Of a stretch of 64,000 bases of DNA, positions 49,854 to 58,739 are shown in pieces (within the stretch, counting starts at the first letter, position 1; each line of letters begins with the position of its first letter). The DNA is taken from positions 2,865,217 through 2,929,216 of the forward strand of contig NZ_BMKQ01000001.1 of assembly GCF_014644415.1 (NCBI RefSeq), read 5' to 3'. Made by a program: the position numbers and the translations under genes. The notes under the pieces are model-generated. The model searched no databases. It saw only the letters and a program-made list of their open reading frames with translations, and was not told the origin of the DNA. The stretch is from Marmoricola endophyticus. Lineage in GTDB: Bacteria > Actinomycetota > Actinomycetes > Propionibacteriales > Nocardioidaceae.

Positions 49854-50870
49854 TCAGTTCTCGCGCAGGGCGGCGATGCCGGCCGCGATCAGCGGCTCGG
49901 TGGCCTCGCCGACGGAGTCGAAACCCTCGCCGACCGTCTGGCCGTTGACGTAGCGGTAGTGGATCCCCTCGAGGATCGCGGCGAGCTTGAAGTAGGCCAG
50001 CCCGGTGTGGAAGCCGAAGCCGCCCGACGGCTCGCGTCCGCCGGCGGCGACGTACGTCGAGAGGATCTCGTCCTCGCCGAGGAAGCCTGGGGCGGCGGAG
50101 GCGTCGGCCACGGAGTCACCGCCGGTGAGCGTGGCCAGCTTGTCGTAGACCAGCAGCAGCGCGACGTCGGTGACCGGGTCGCCCAGCGTCGACATCTCCC
50201 AGTCGATGACCGCGCGGACCTCGTCGTCCTCGACCAGCAGGTTGTCCAGGCGGTAGTCGCCGTGCACGATCCCCGGCGGCTGCTCGGGCGGCTCCACCCC
50301 TTCGAGCAGGCCGACCAGCTCGTCCAACCCGGCCAGGTCGCGAGAGTGCGAGGCCTCGACCTGCTTCTTCCAGCGGCGCACCTGGCGGGCGAGGAAACCC
50401 TCGGGTCGGCCGAAGTCGCCGAGCCCGACCGCCTCCGGGTCGACCGCGTGCAGCGCGGCGAGCGTCTGCACCATGCGGGTGGAGATCGTGCGGGTGCGGT
50501 CGGCGCCGAGCTCGGTCAGCTGCGCCGCGGTGCGGTACGGCGTGCCGTCGACCTGCTCCATGACGTAGAACGGTGCGCCCAGCACGGCGTCGTCGGCACA
50601 GGTGGCGACGATCGCGGGCACGGGGACGTCGGTGTCGTGCAGGGCAGCCATCACGGTGTGCTCGCGACCCATGTCGTGCGCGGTGGCCAGCACGTGGCCC
50701 AGCGGAGGACGTCGTACGACCCAGCGGTGCGCGCCGTCGGTGACGCGGTAGGTCAGGTTGGACTTGCCGCCCGCGATCAGCTCGGCGGACAGGTCGCCGT
50801 CGACCTGCGTCCGCTCGGCGAACCACGGGGCGAAGACCTCGAGGTCGAGGCCCTTCGGGGAGTCGCTCAC
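49854..50870 (-). CDS. Aminoglycoside-phosphotransferase-fold kinase (ACAD10/11-like)
   Basis: A 338-residue APH-fold kinase. GGKSNLTYRVTDG (about 32-44) is the nucleotide loop; HGDYRLDNLLVEDDEVRAVIDWEMSTLGDP (about 220-250) holds the catalytic Asp and metal-binding Asp. Next to an acyl-CoA dehydrogenase it resembles the kinase domain of ACAD10/11, proposed to phosphorylate hydroxyacyl-CoA, rather than an antibiotic resistance enzyme. The GTG overlaps the stop of the preceding SDR. Function inferred by context. Confidence 0.85.
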   Translation of the reverse strand: MSDSPKGLDLEVFAPWFAERTQVDGDLSAELIAGGKSNLTYRVTDGAHRWVVRRPPLGHVLATAHDMGREHTVMAALHDTDVPVPAIVATCADDAVLGAPFYVMEQVDGTPYRTAAQLTELGADRTRTISTRMVQTLAALHAVDPEAVGLGDFGRPEGFLARQVRRWKKQVEASHSRDLAGLDELVGLLEGVEPPEQPPGIVHGDYRLDNLLVEDDEVRAVIDWEMSTLGDPVTDVALLLVYDKLATLTGGDSVADASAAPGFLGEDEILSTYVAAGGREPSGGFGFHTGLAYFKLAAILEGIHYRYVNGQTVGEGFDSVGEATEPLIAAGIAALREN

Positions 50871-51640
50871 GCGCCGAACACCTTCCTCTGCAGCTTGCGC
50901 ATCCCGCCGAGCCACCGGTCGGTGTCGGCGGCCCGGGCGGCGTAGTAGCCCGCGACCTCCGGGTGCGGGAGGATCAGGAACGACCCCTCCTCGATCGCGG
51001 CCCACGCCGCGTCCGCGACGTCGGCGGGCTCGATCGCCGCGTCGTGGCTGAGCAGACCCTGCACCGGGCCGCTGCCCTGCAGCATCGCGGTGTTGACGCC
51101 CTGCGGGCAGATCGCGTGCACCGTGACGCCCTGGTCGGCGTACGTGATCGAGAGCCACTCGGCGAAGGCGACGGCGGCGTGCTTGGTGACGGAGTACGGC
51201 GCCGCACCGATCATCGTCAGCAGTCCCGCCGCGCTGGCGGTCACGACGAAGCGGCCCGGCGCGCCCGTCTCCAGCCAACGGGGTACGAGCGCGCGGGCGG
51301 TGCGCACGTGGGCCATCACGTTGACGTCCAGCGAGCGCGCCCAGTCCTCGTCGGAGGCGTCCAGCCCGCCGCCGAGGTCGACGCCGGCGTTGGCGAAGAA
51401 GACGTCGATGCCGCCGAGGTGCTCGAAGGCGGCGTCGACCAGGCCGGCAGCGCCCTGGGTGGTCGAGACGTCACCGGCGTACGACGTCCCGCCGACGGCG
51501 GCCGCCGCGTCCGCAGCGGTCTGCGGGTCGAGGTCGTTGACGAGGACCTGCGCACCCTCGGCCGCGGCCCGCTCGGCCAGCGCCCGGCCGATGCCGCGAC
51601 CGGCGCCGGTGACGACGACGCGAGCGCCCTGCCACTGCAT
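50867..51640 (-). CDS. Short-chain dehydrogenase/reductase
   Basis: A 257-residue classical SDR. TGAGRGIG (about 11-18) binds the cofactor, NAGVD marks beta-4, and the catalytic Ser/Tyr/Lys occur in ASAAG...PYSVTKHA (YSVTK). It is coupled to the upstream SDR (TGATG) and to the downstream kinase (GTGA). It probably oxidises a hydroxyacyl substrate in the same catabolic unit. Confidence 0.92.
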   Translation of the reverse strand: MQWQGARVVVTGAGRGIGRALAERAAAEGAQVLVNDLDPQTAADAAAAVGGTSYAGDVSTTQGAAGLVDAAFEHLGGIDVFFANAGVDLGGGLDASDEDWARSLDVNVMAHVRTARALVPRWLETGAPGRFVVTASAAGLLTMIGAAPYSVTKHAAVAFAEWLSITYADQGVTVHAICPQGVNTAMLQGSGPVQGLLSHDAAIEPADVADAAWAAIEEGSFLILPHPEVAGYYAARAADTDRWLGGMRKLQRKVFGA

Positions 51641-52392
51641 CAGACGCCGCCGGTCAGGGTCACGCCGCCGTCGACGACCAGCGTCTGCCCGGTCATCCAG
51701 GCCGAGTCGGAGGAGGCGAGGAACGCCACGACCGAGCCGATGTCGTCGGGGACGCCGAGCCGCTTGAGCGGGTAGGCCGAGGCGACCTCGTCCTCGCGGC
51801 CGGCGTACAGCGCCTCGGCGAACTTGGTCTTCACCACCGCCGGCGCGACCGCGTTGACGCGCACGTCCGGGCCGAGCTCGACCGCGAGCACCTCGGTGAG
51901 GTGGATCAGCATCGCCTTGCTCGCGCCGTACATCGAGATCCCGGGTGCCGGCCGCAGACCCGCGACGGAGGCGACGTTGACGACCGCGCCGCCGTGCTGG
52001 TCCATCCCGGCCCGGTAGGCCTGCTGGGTCCAGGACAGGGCGCCGAGCGCGTTGACCTCGACGATCTTGCGGGCGGCGTCGAGGTCGATGTCGATCATCG
52101 GGCCGTAGACCGGGTTGATGCCGGCGTTGTTCACGAGGACGTCGACGGGGCCGAACGCCGCTGCCGTACGGGCGATCGCGTCGGCCTGGTGCTCGACGTC
52201 GTCGCCCTTGCCCGCCACGGCGATCGCGTGCTCGGGCCCGCCGAGCTCGGCGACGGCGGCGTCGAGCGCCTCCTGCTTGCGCGCCGTGAGGCACACCTTC
52301 GCGCCGGCGTCGACCAGGCGCTGTGCGATTCCCAGCCCGATGCCACGGCTGGCGCCGGTCACCACGGCCACTCGTCCCTGCAGGTCGACCAC
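51640..52392 (-). CDS. Short-chain dehydrogenase/reductase, FabG-like
   Basis: A 250-residue classical SDR. TGASRGIGLGIA (about 12-23), NNAGIN, catalytic Ser...YGASK (MYGASKAM) and the closing WMTGQTLVVDGGVTLTGG are typical. AGGAG precedes the GTG start at 52392. It heads the SDR-SDR-kinase-acyl-CoA dehydrogenase operon. Confidence 0.92.
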   Translation of the reverse strand: MVDLQGRVAVVTGASRGIGLGIAQRLVDAGAKVCLTARKQEALDAAVAELGGPEHAIAVAGKGDDVEHQADAIARTAAAFGPVDVLVNNAGINPVYGPMIDIDLDAARKIVEVNALGALSWTQQAYRAGMDQHGGAVVNVASVAGLRPAPGISMYGASKAMLIHLTEVLAVELGPDVRVNAVAPAVVKTKFAEALYAGREDEVASAYPLKRLGVPDDIGSVVAFLASSDSAWMTGQTLVVDGGVTLTGGV

Positions 52393-52475
52393 GTGCGCTC
52401 CTACTCGGTTGGTGTGACGGAGGCTACGCCCGGACCGGGGCGCGGCCCACGGCGGCCAGGTGGGAGGCTGCCGGG

Positions 52476-53159
52476 ATGAGCGAGCTGCCTGAGTCCCTGC
52501 GTACGACGACCGTCGCCGTTCTCGGCGGCACCGGCCCCCAGGGCCGCGGCCTGGCGCGGCGCCTGGCGATGGCCGGCGTCCCCGTCGTCCTCGGCAGCCG
52601 GGACGCCACCCGCGGCGAGCAGGCGGCGGAGACGCTGAAGGCGGACGTCGGGGCCGACGCCCCGATCACGGGCTCCGACAACGCCGGCGCGGCGGCGCAG
52701 GGCGACATCGTGCTCGTCGTCGTCCCCTGGGACGGTCACGGCGAGCTGCTGGAGTCCCTGGCCGGCGACCTCGCCGGCAAGGTCGTCGTCGACTGCGTGA
52801 ACCCGCTCGGCTTCGACAAGCAGGGGCCGTACCCGCTCGACGTCGAGGACGGCTCCGCGGCCCAGCAGGCGGCACGGATCCTCACCGACAGCACCGTGGT
52901 CGCGGCCTTCCACAACGTGAGCGCCGTGCTGCTCGAGGACGCATCCGTCGCCGAGGTCCCCACCGACGTCCTCGTCCTCGGCGAGGACCGCGACGCCGTC
53001 GAGCTCGTCTGCGACCTGGCCTCCGTGGTCCCCGGCATGCGCGGCCTGTACGGCGGCCGCCTCCGCAACGCCCACCAGGTCGAGGCCCTCACCGCGAACC
53101 TGATCGCGATCAACCGGCGCTACAAGACCCACGCCGGCGTACGCATCACCGACCTGTAG
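52476..53159 (+). CDS. npdG: NADPH-dependent F420 reductase
   Basis: A 227-residue F420:NADP oxidoreductase. VAVLGGTGPQGRGLARRLAMAG (about 13-34) is the NADP fold; LVVVPWDGH, VVVDCVNPLGFDKQGPYP and AFHNVSAVLLED are landmarks shared with NpdG. It reduces F420 with NADPH for F420-dependent enzymes. GGGAGG lies 9 bp before the ATG. The gene stands alone between the SDR operon and repeat copies. Confidence 0.88.
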   Translation: MSELPESLRTTTVAVLGGTGPQGRGLARRLAMAGVPVVLGSRDATRGEQAAETLKADVGADAPITGSDNAGAAAQGDIVLVVVPWDGHGELLESLAGDLAGKVVVDCVNPLGFDKQGPYPLDVEDGSAAQQAARILTDSTVVAAFHNVSAVLLEDASVAEVPTDVLVLGEDRDAVELVCDLASVVPGMRGLYGGRLRNAHQVEALTANLIAINRRYKTHAGVRITDL

Positions 53160-53181
53160 CGGCTCTCGCGGCGTGCCGGGT

Positions 53182-53366
53182 GGTCTCGTCGTCCCTTCGA
53201 CGCGTTCCCTCGTTCCTCGGTCACTGCTCAGGACATCGCCTCCCTCGCTGCGCTCGGTTCGGGCTCGACCACCTTTTCGCGACACGGGTGGTTGAGCAGC
53301 GAGCGCCAGCGAGCGCGACACGGGTGGTTGAGCAGCGAGCGCCAGCGAGCGCGTCGAAACCACCCC
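53182..53366. repeat. REP-like family A copy with a 36-bp tandem duplication
   Basis: GGTCTCGTCG-type left arm near 53182 and right arms ending GCGTCGAAACCACC near 53366. The right half is duplicated: GCGACACGGGTGGTTGAGCA starts at 53279 and again at 53315, a 36-bp period. Confidence 0.75.
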
Positions 53367-53389
53367 GCGCATCGCGCCGACACGTCCAC

Positions 53390-53395
53390 TAGCGT
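53390..53395 (+). promoter_or_regulatory. Putative leaderless -10 of the crotonase gene
   Basis: TAGCGT, 7 nt before the ATG at 53403. Confidence 0.5.
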
Positions 53396-53402
53396 CACGC
53401 CC

Positions 53403-54167
53403 ATGACCGACGAGGTACGGACCGAGGCCCGCGACGGGGTGCTTCTCATCACGCTGGACCGGCCCGAGGCGCGCAACGCGGTCAACGCCGCGGTGGCGCA
53501 CGGCGTCGCCGAGGCGGTCGAGCGGCTGGAGTCCGAGGACGACCTGCGGGTCGGGGTGCTGACCGGCGCGGGCGGGACCTTCTGCTCGGGGATGGACCTC
53601 AAGGCGTTCATGACCGGTGAGAGCCCGTTCGTCGAGGGTCGCGGCTTCGGCGGGATCACCCGGCGCCCGCCGGCCAAGCCGATGATCGCCGCCGTCGAGG
53701 GGTACGCCGTCGCCGGCGGCTTCGAGCTGGTCCTCGCCTGCGACCTCGTCGTCGCCGGTGCGGGCGCGAAGCTCGGCGTACCCGAGGTCAAGCGCTCGCT
53801 GGTCGCCGCTGCCGGGGCGGCGATCCTGCTGCCCAAGCGGATCCCGCAGGCGGTCGCGATGGAGCTGCTGCTCACCGGTGACCCCGTCGGCGCCGAGCGC
53901 GCCGCCGCGCTCGGCCTGGTCAACCGGGTCGTCGAGGACGGCGCCGCGCTCGACGGCGCCCTCGAGCTGGCCGCCCGGATCGCGGCCAACGGTCCGCTCG
54001 CGGTCGCGGCGACGAAGCAGATCGCGACCGCTACCCACGACTGGTCCAGCGAGCAGGCATGGACCGAGCAGGACCGGCTCACCGCCGCCGTCTTCGGCTC
54101 CGAGGACGCAATGGAGGGCGCCGCCGCCTTCGCCGAGAAGCGCGACCCGGTCTGGAAGGGCCGCTAG
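53403..54167 (+). CDS. Enoyl-CoA hydratase/isomerase (crotonase family)
   Basis: A 254-residue crotonase. LDRPEARNAVNAAVAHG (about 18-34), GTFCSGMDLKAF (oxyanion-hole Gly in the CSGMDL turn) and EGYAVAGGFELVLACDLVVAG (about 100-120) are present; the C-terminal helix carries RLTAAVFGSEDAMEGAAAF. A Glu at the hydratase catalytic site is visible in GVPEVKRSL. The -10 lies 7 nt upstream. Hydratase versus isomerase cannot be decided. Confidence 0.88.
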   Translation: MTDEVRTEARDGVLLITLDRPEARNAVNAAVAHGVAEAVERLESEDDLRVGVLTGAGGTFCSGMDLKAFMTGESPFVEGRGFGGITRRPPAKPMIAAVEGYAVAGGFELVLACDLVVAGAGAKLGVPEVKRSLVAAAGAAILLPKRIPQAVAMELLLTGDPVGAERAAALGLVNRVVEDGAALDGALELAARIAANGPLAVAATKQIATATHDWSSEQAWTEQDRLTAAVFGSEDAMEGAAAFAEKRDPVWKGR

Positions 54168-54173
54168 CGGCGG

Positions 54174-55064
54174 TCAGCCCTGGGTCAGGCGTACGTCGAC
54201 GCGCCGCGGCCCCGCGGCGCGCTCGACCCAGCCGTCCTCCGAGTCCCGCCCAGAGGACCAGCCGAGCCCGTCGAAGGACACCGACGCCACCCCGAGCGAG
54301 TCGGCGTGGGCGACGACGTACTGCGCGACCGCCCAGCCGCGACGCTGGTCCTGCTCGCCCCCGCCGACCGGCACCGCGAGGGAGCGCGGGCCCGTACGGG
54401 AGATCCCGAGCGCGCCGAACGCCGAGATCAGGTCGCTGCGTGCGGCGGACACGGACCCGCCCGACGGCGTGCGGGCCACGCAGGTGAACGCGCCGTCGGA
54501 GGAGTAGCCGGTCAGCGCCGAGGCCAGGGCGCGGGCGTCCTCGGCGTGCGGCTCGTACGCCTCCGGGAAGCCGGAGCGCTGCACCTTCTGGGCGGCCTCG
54601 GTGATCCGCATCGTCTGGTAGCCGTCGACCTTGGCCAGCGCGTCGTAGAAGGCGTTGCTCGCGTAGCGGACGTCGCGCACCTGCTCCGCCGTGCCCCACC
54701 CCTGCGACGGGCGCTGCTGGAACACCCCCAGCGAGTCGCGGTCGCCGTGGTCGAGGTTGCGGATCTTGGACTCCTGGTACGCCGTCGCCAGCGCGATCGA
54801 GACCGCCCGCGCCGGCAGTCCGCGGCGTACCCCGACGGCGGAGATGAGCGTGGCGTTCTCGGCCTGCTCGGGGCTGAGGTCGACCACGGTGCCGCCGACG
54901 CTCGCGGTGCACTGCGGCCGCTTCGGCAGCGGACCGACGCCGTCGCTCCACATCCAGACGCCCGTCCCCACCACGACCGCCACGACGAGCAGCACCACCG
55001 GCCAGCGGCGGGCGCGCCGCTGGCCGGGCTGCGCCAGCGGGGGAGGGGGAGTACGGACGGCCAC
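54174..55064 (-). CDS. Membrane-anchored lysozyme-like protein
   Basis: A 296-residue protein with one N-terminal transmembrane helix (about 21-38) and a secreted domain. NATLISAVGVRRGLPARAVSIALATAYQESKIRNL and GDRDSLGVFQQRPSQGWGTAEQV (about 70-130) resemble the lysozyme/transglycosylase fold with Glu98 in the catalytic position. A C-terminal beta-rich part follows. It may cut peptidoglycan or be a structural relative. It is downstream of dapD on the same strand with 4 bp between. Confidence 0.65.
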   Translation of the reverse strand: MAVRTPPPPLAQPGQRRARRWPVVLLVVAVVVGTGVWMWSDGVGPLPKRPQCTASVGGTVVDLSPEQAENATLISAVGVRRGLPARAVSIALATAYQESKIRNLDHGDRDSLGVFQQRPSQGWGTAEQVRDVRYASNAFYDALAKVDGYQTMRITEAAQKVQRSGFPEAYEPHAEDARALASALTGYSSDGAFTCVARTPSGGSVSAARSDLISAFGALGISRTGPRSLAVPVGGGEQDQRRGWAVAQYVVAHADSLGVASVSFDGLGWSSGRDSEDGWVERAAGPRRVDVRLTQG

Positions 55065-55068
55065 GGCG

Positions 55069-56046
55069 CTAGTTCGCGTGCAGCGCCTCGTTGAGCGCCA
55101 CGCCCTCGCTGCGCCAGGCCACGGCCTCGACCGCGCCCGTGACCGAGTTGCGGCGGAACAGCACGTTGTCGGCGCCCGACAGCGTCGCGGCCTTGACCAG
55201 GCTGCTGGTGCCGTCGGCGGCGTACGTGGTGACCTTGGTGCCGGCGGTGACGTAGCAGCCGGCCTCGACCACGCAGTCGTCGCCCAGCGAGATCCCGAGC
55301 CCGGCGTTGGCGCCGATCAGGCAGCGCTTCCCGACCGAGACGACCTCCTTGCCGCCGCCCGACAGCGTCCCCATGATCGAGGCGCCGCCGCCGACGTCGG
55401 ATCCGTCGTCCACGACCACGCCGCCGGAGATCCGACCCTCGACCATCGAGGCGCCGAGCGTCCCGGCGTTGAAGTTCACGAAGCCCTCGTGCATCACCGT
55501 GGTGCCCTCGGCGAGGTGGGCGCCGAGGCGTACGCGGTCGGCGTCGCCGATGCGTACCCCGGACGGGACGACGTAGTCGACCATCCGGGGGAACTTGTCG
55601 ACGCCGAGCACCGTCACGTGCTGCCCGGCCGTCCGCAGGCGCAGCCGGGTGCGCTCGAAGTCGGGGACGGCGCACGGTCCGGCGCTGGTCCACACCACGT
55701 TGGTGAGCAGCCCGAAGATCCCGTCGAGGTTGATCGTGCGCGGTGCCACCAGCCGGTGCGAGATCAGCTGCAGGCGCAGCCACACCTCGAGGGTGCTCAC
55801 CGGCGCGGACTGCAGGTCCTCGATGCTCACCGTCACGGTCGCGCGACGCACGCCGCGCGCCTCGTCCTCCCCCACGAGCGGCGCGAGGTCGTCGGGGACG
55901 GGTGAGTCGTCGTACGCCCCGAGGAAGGGCACGGGGAACCAGGCGTCCAGCACGGCCCCGTCGGCATCGCCGCCGACGGCGTACGTCGCCACGCCGTGCG
56001 CCCAGGCAGGTCCGGTCACCGGGTCTGTCGCAGTCGAGGAGGTCAC
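55069..56046 (-). CDS. dapD: 2,3,4,5-tetrahydropyridine-2,6-dicarboxylate N-succinyltransferase
   Basis: A 325-residue DapD of the actinobacterial type; it succinylates tetrahydrodipicolinate in the diaminopimelate/lysine route. The N-terminal helical domain is followed by a left-handed beta-helix from about 170 ([33 protein letters not shown]) and [22 protein letters not shown] with the active-site loop. The GTG start at 56046 has TAGGCT 6 nt upstream. dapE lies 1.6 kb away, the same neighbourhood as in mycobacteria. Confidence 0.94.
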   Translation of the reverse strand: MTSSTATDPVTGPAWAHGVATYAVGGDADGAVLDAWFPVPFLGAYDDSPVPDDLAPLVGEDEARGVRRATVTVSIEDLQSAPVSTLEVWLRLQLISHRLVAPRTINLDGIFGLLTNVVWTSAGPCAVPDFERTRLRLRTAGQHVTVLGVDKFPRMVDYVVPSGVRIGDADRVRLGAHLAEGTTVMHEGFVNFNAGTLGASMVEGRISGGVVVDDGSDVGGGASIMGTLSGGGKEVVSVGKRCLIGANAGLGISLGDDCVVEAGCYVTAGTKVTTYAADGTSSLVKAATLSGADNVLFRRNSVTGAVEAVAWRSEGVALNEALHAN

Positions 56047-56052
56047 CGCGCC

Positions 56053-56058
56053 AGCCTA
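56053..56058 (-). promoter_or_regulatory. Putative leaderless -10 of dapD
   Basis: TAGGCT on the minus strand, 6 nt before the GTG at 56046. Confidence 0.5.
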
Positions 56059-56082
56059 CGGATCGGGACCACCCGGAAGGAC

Positions 56083-56088
56083 TAGCGT
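56083..56088 (+). promoter_or_regulatory. Putative leaderless -10 of the VOC gene
   Basis: TAGCGT, 8 nt before the ATG at 56097. Confidence 0.45.
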
Positions 56089-56096
56089 CTCGGGGC

Positions 56097-56783
56097 ATGG
56101 CGCGCTTCAAGGAGCTCTGTCTGGACACCACCGCCGAGGACGGCCGCATCGCGGAGTTCTGGGCCGCGGTGGGCGGTGGGAGGGCCGAGTCGTACACCTC
56201 CACCGAGGTGCCCGACGTCGTGGGCGCCCTCGAGCACCAGAACATCGCGATCTGCCCGGTCCCGGAGGCGAAGACGGCGAAGAACCGGGTCCACCTCGAC
56301 GTCTACGCCCGTGCGGTCGAGGACGTCGTGGCGCTCGGTGCGCGGGTCGACCGTCCGGCCGAGGAGACCGGCTTCGGCTGGACCACGATGCTCGACCCGG
56401 AGGGCAACGAGCTGTGCGTCTTCGTGCGCCCGGACCTCTCAGCGCTTCCGGCCTGGCGCGTGCACGGGATGGGCATCGACTCGGTCGACTCCGCCGCGAT
56501 CGCCCGGTGGTGGGCCGAGGCGCTCGACGCCGAGCTGGTCGACCACACGGCGCACGGCGACGGCTGGTGGACGGTGGAGCACGCCACCCCCGACGACACC
56601 TTCACCTGGGACTTCGCGCCGGTGCCCGAGCCGAAGACGGTGAAGAACCGGCTGCACTGGGACCTCTACGGAACGAAGCAGGAGTTCGTCGACCGCGGCG
56701 CACGGCTGCTGTGGGAGATGCCGCGCTGGACCGTCCTGGCCGACCCCGAGGGCAACGAGTTCTGCGTCTTCCCGGAGCCGTGA
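56097..56783 (+). CDS. Two-module VOC (glyoxalase-like) protein
   Basis: A 228-residue protein made of two similar VOC modules. Each module has FKELCLDT / RVHGMGIDS starts, an AKNRVHLDVYA / VKNRLHWDLYG centre and a DPEGNELCVF / DPEGNEFCVF end. His and Glu residues for metal are visible. This is the CFP32-like duplicated type. The substrate is unknown. It is divergent from dapD. Confidence 0.83.
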   Translation: MARFKELCLDTTAEDGRIAEFWAAVGGGRAESYTSTEVPDVVGALEHQNIAICPVPEAKTAKNRVHLDVYARAVEDVVALGARVDRPAEETGFGWTTMLDPEGNELCVFVRPDLSALPAWRVHGMGIDSVDSAAIARWWAEALDAELVDHTAHGDGWWTVEHATPDDTFTWDFAPVPEPKTVKNRLHWDLYGTKQEFVDRGARLLWEMPRWTVLADPEGNEFCVFPEP

Positions 56784-56838
56784 CCGTGGTCGGCTTCTCG
56801 CGTGCCGACGAGACCCTCATCCGGGGGAGAGAGAACGG

Positions 56839-57540
56839 TCAGGGCAGGACGAGCCCGCGGTCCGCGCGGCCGAGCAGGTCACGAAGCCGGGCGGCGTCGG
56901 CGGGCACTCCTTCGACCTCGCCGACGACCCGGCCGGTCTGGCCGTCGCGGACGTACGCCGCGGTGTACGCCGGCTGCCCGTTCTCGAAGCGCCAGCTCTC
57001 CGCCAGCGAGCCGGCGTCGAGCGCGTCGTAGCCGATGGCGTCGAGGAACGAAGCGGCCCGCTCTTTCGCCTCGGCGTCGTCGCCGGCCACCAGGAGCGTC
57101 GAACGGTCCTCCGCGCCGCTCGGCTGGGCGAGGTCGCCCAGGTGGTCCCACCGGATCCCGCTGAACGTCTTCACGACCCGCGCCCCGGGCGCGTGCTGCT
57201 GCAGCATCGCGCTGGTGGTCGTGCGGTGCTCGTCGAGCTCGGGCACCCGTCCGTCGCGCTCGGGGTAGTAGTTCATCGTGTCCAGCACGACCCGGCCGGA
57301 CAGCAGGTCCGGGTCCAGGTCGCGGTAGCGCGCGAACGGCACCGTCACCAGCACCAGGTCGGCCGCGGCGGCCTCCTGCGCGGTCCCCGCGCGCGCCCGC
57401 GGCCCGAGGTCGGTGACCAGGTCGCGCAACGTGTCCGGCCCGCGCGAGTTGCTCAGCACGACGTCGTACCCGGCCTCCAGCGCCAGGCGTGCGACGGTGC
57501 TGCCGATGTGCCCGGCTCCGAGTGTCCCGAGAGTGCTCAT
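56839..57540 (-). CDS. NADP oxidoreductase, F420-dependent type
   Basis: A 233-residue F420/NADP-oxidoreductase-like protein. TLGAGHIGSTVARLALEAGYDVVLSNSRGP is the NADP fold (GAGHIG); VLDTMNYYPERDGRVPELD and ARVVKTFSGI follow. It belongs to the same fold family as npdG but is diverged; it may be a reductase of another substrate. The start at 57540 is chosen at the ATG directly before the fold. Confidence 0.82.
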   Translation of the reverse strand: MSTLGTLGAGHIGSTVARLALEAGYDVVLSNSRGPDTLRDLVTDLGPRARAGTAQEAAAADLVLVTVPFARYRDLDPDLLSGRVVLDTMNYYPERDGRVPELDEHRTTTSAMLQQHAPGARVVKTFSGIRWDHLGDLAQPSGAEDRSTLLVAGDDAEAKERAASFLDAIGYDALDAGSLAESWRFENGQPAYTAAYVRDGQTGRVVGEVEGVPADAARLRDLLGRADRGLVLP

Positions 57541-57641
57541 GACACGCCAACCGACCGGCACCGCCACCGCTTCCCCGGCGCTGGTCGGCACGCCGTGAGG
57601 AGGCCGCCGCGCGGCACGGGTCCGCCTGGCACCATGACCGC

Positions 57642-58739
57642 GTGAGCACCGAAGCGGGCCCGGACGCCCTCGCCGCCCTGGACCTCGAGCTCGACGTGGT
57701 GTCGCTGACCGAGCAGCTCTGCAACGTCGAGTCGGTCAGCCGGCACGAGCAGCACCTCGCCGATCTCGTGCACGACGTGCTTCTCGCCCAGCCGCACCTG
57801 CGCGTCGAGCGCTCCGGCAACGCGATGGTGGCGCGCACCGAGCTCGGGCGCGACGAGCGGGTCGTCGTCGCGGGCCACCTCGACACCGTGCCGGTCGCGG
57901 GCAACCTCCCGGTCCGCCGCGACGACGAGTTCCTGCACGGCGTGGGCACCTCGGACATGAAGGGCGGCGTCGCGGTCGCGCTGCTGATGGCCGCGCACGT
58001 GCCGGAACCGGTGCGGGACGTGACGTACGTGTTCTACGACTGCGAGGAGATCGAGGCCGAGGCCAACGGGCTGCGCCGGATCGCCGAGGAACACCCGGAG
58101 GTCCTGGCGTGCGACTTCGCGATCCTCATGGAGTCCTCCGACGCCGAGATCGAGGCGGGCTGCCAGGGCACGCTGCGCGTCGAGGTCACGGTCCCCGGGC
58201 AGGCGGCCCACTCCGCGCGCGCCTGGCGCGGCGAGAACGCCGTGCACCGGGCCGGCGAGCTGCTGCAGCGGCTCGCCGACTTCGAGCCCCGTCGACCGGT
58301 CGTCGACGGGCTGGAGTACCACGAGGGCCTCAACGCGGTCCTCATCGAGGGCGGCACCGCGACCAACGTCATCCCGCCCTCGTGCACGCTCACCGTCAAC
58401 TACCGCTTCGCCCCCGACCGCTCCGAGGCGGAGGCGCTGGCGTTCGTGCAGGACTTCTTCGCCGGGTACGACGTCCGCCTCACCGACACCAGCCCGGGGG
58501 CCCGGCCCGGGCTGGACCGCCCGGCGGTGGCGGCCTTCGCCGAGGCGATCGGTGGAGCCGTACGCCCGAAGTACGGCTGGACCGACGTCGCCCGCTTCAG
58601 CACGCTCGGCATCCCGGCGGTGAACTACGGCCCCGGCGACGCGAGCTTCGCGCACCGGGCGGACGAGCGGGTGCCGATCGCGGCCCTGCGCCGCTGCGAG
58701 CGCGCGATGCGCTCCTGGCTGACGGGGGAGGACCGGTGA
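57642..58739 (+). CDS. dapE: Succinyl-diaminopimelate desuccinylase
   Basis: A 365-residue M20 metallo-hydrolase that frees succinate from N-succinyl-diaminopimelate on the lysine/peptidoglycan route. Zn ligands: His79 and Asp81 in GHLDTVPV, Asp105 in GTSDMKGG, and Glu135/136 in DCEEIEAEANGL (catalytic base and ligand). GGTATNVIPPSC and the dimerisation domain follow. CACCAT lies 6 nt before the GTG. Its stop overlaps the LOG gene start. Confidence 0.94.
   Translation: MSTEAGPDALAALDLELDVVSLTEQLCNVESVSRHEQHLADLVHDVLLAQPHLRVERSGNAMVARTELGRDERVVVAGHLDTVPVAGNLPVRRDDEFLHGVGTSDMKGGVAVALLMAAHVPEPVRDVTYVFYDCEEIEAEANGLRRIAEEHPEVLACDFAILMESSDAEIEAGCQGTLRVEVTVPGQAAHSARAWRGENAVHRAGELLQRLADFEPRRPVVDGLEYHEGLNAVLIEGGTATNVIPPSCTLTVNYRFAPDRSEAEALAFVQDFFAGYDVRLTDTSPGARPGLDRPAVAAFAEAIGGAVRPKYGWTDVARFSTLGIPAVNYGPGDASFAHRADERVPIAALRRCERAMRSWLTGEDR

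Noticed and set aside
49854-50870. Aminoglycoside resistance gene
   Set aside because: The APH fold is clear, but the coupled acyl-CoA dehydrogenase and SDRs fit the ACAD10/11-type kinase better.
54512-56245. 577-codon minus-strand frame over dapD and the lysozyme-like gene
   Set aside because: Another high-GC shadow in a different frame of real genes; it mixes no recognisable domain.
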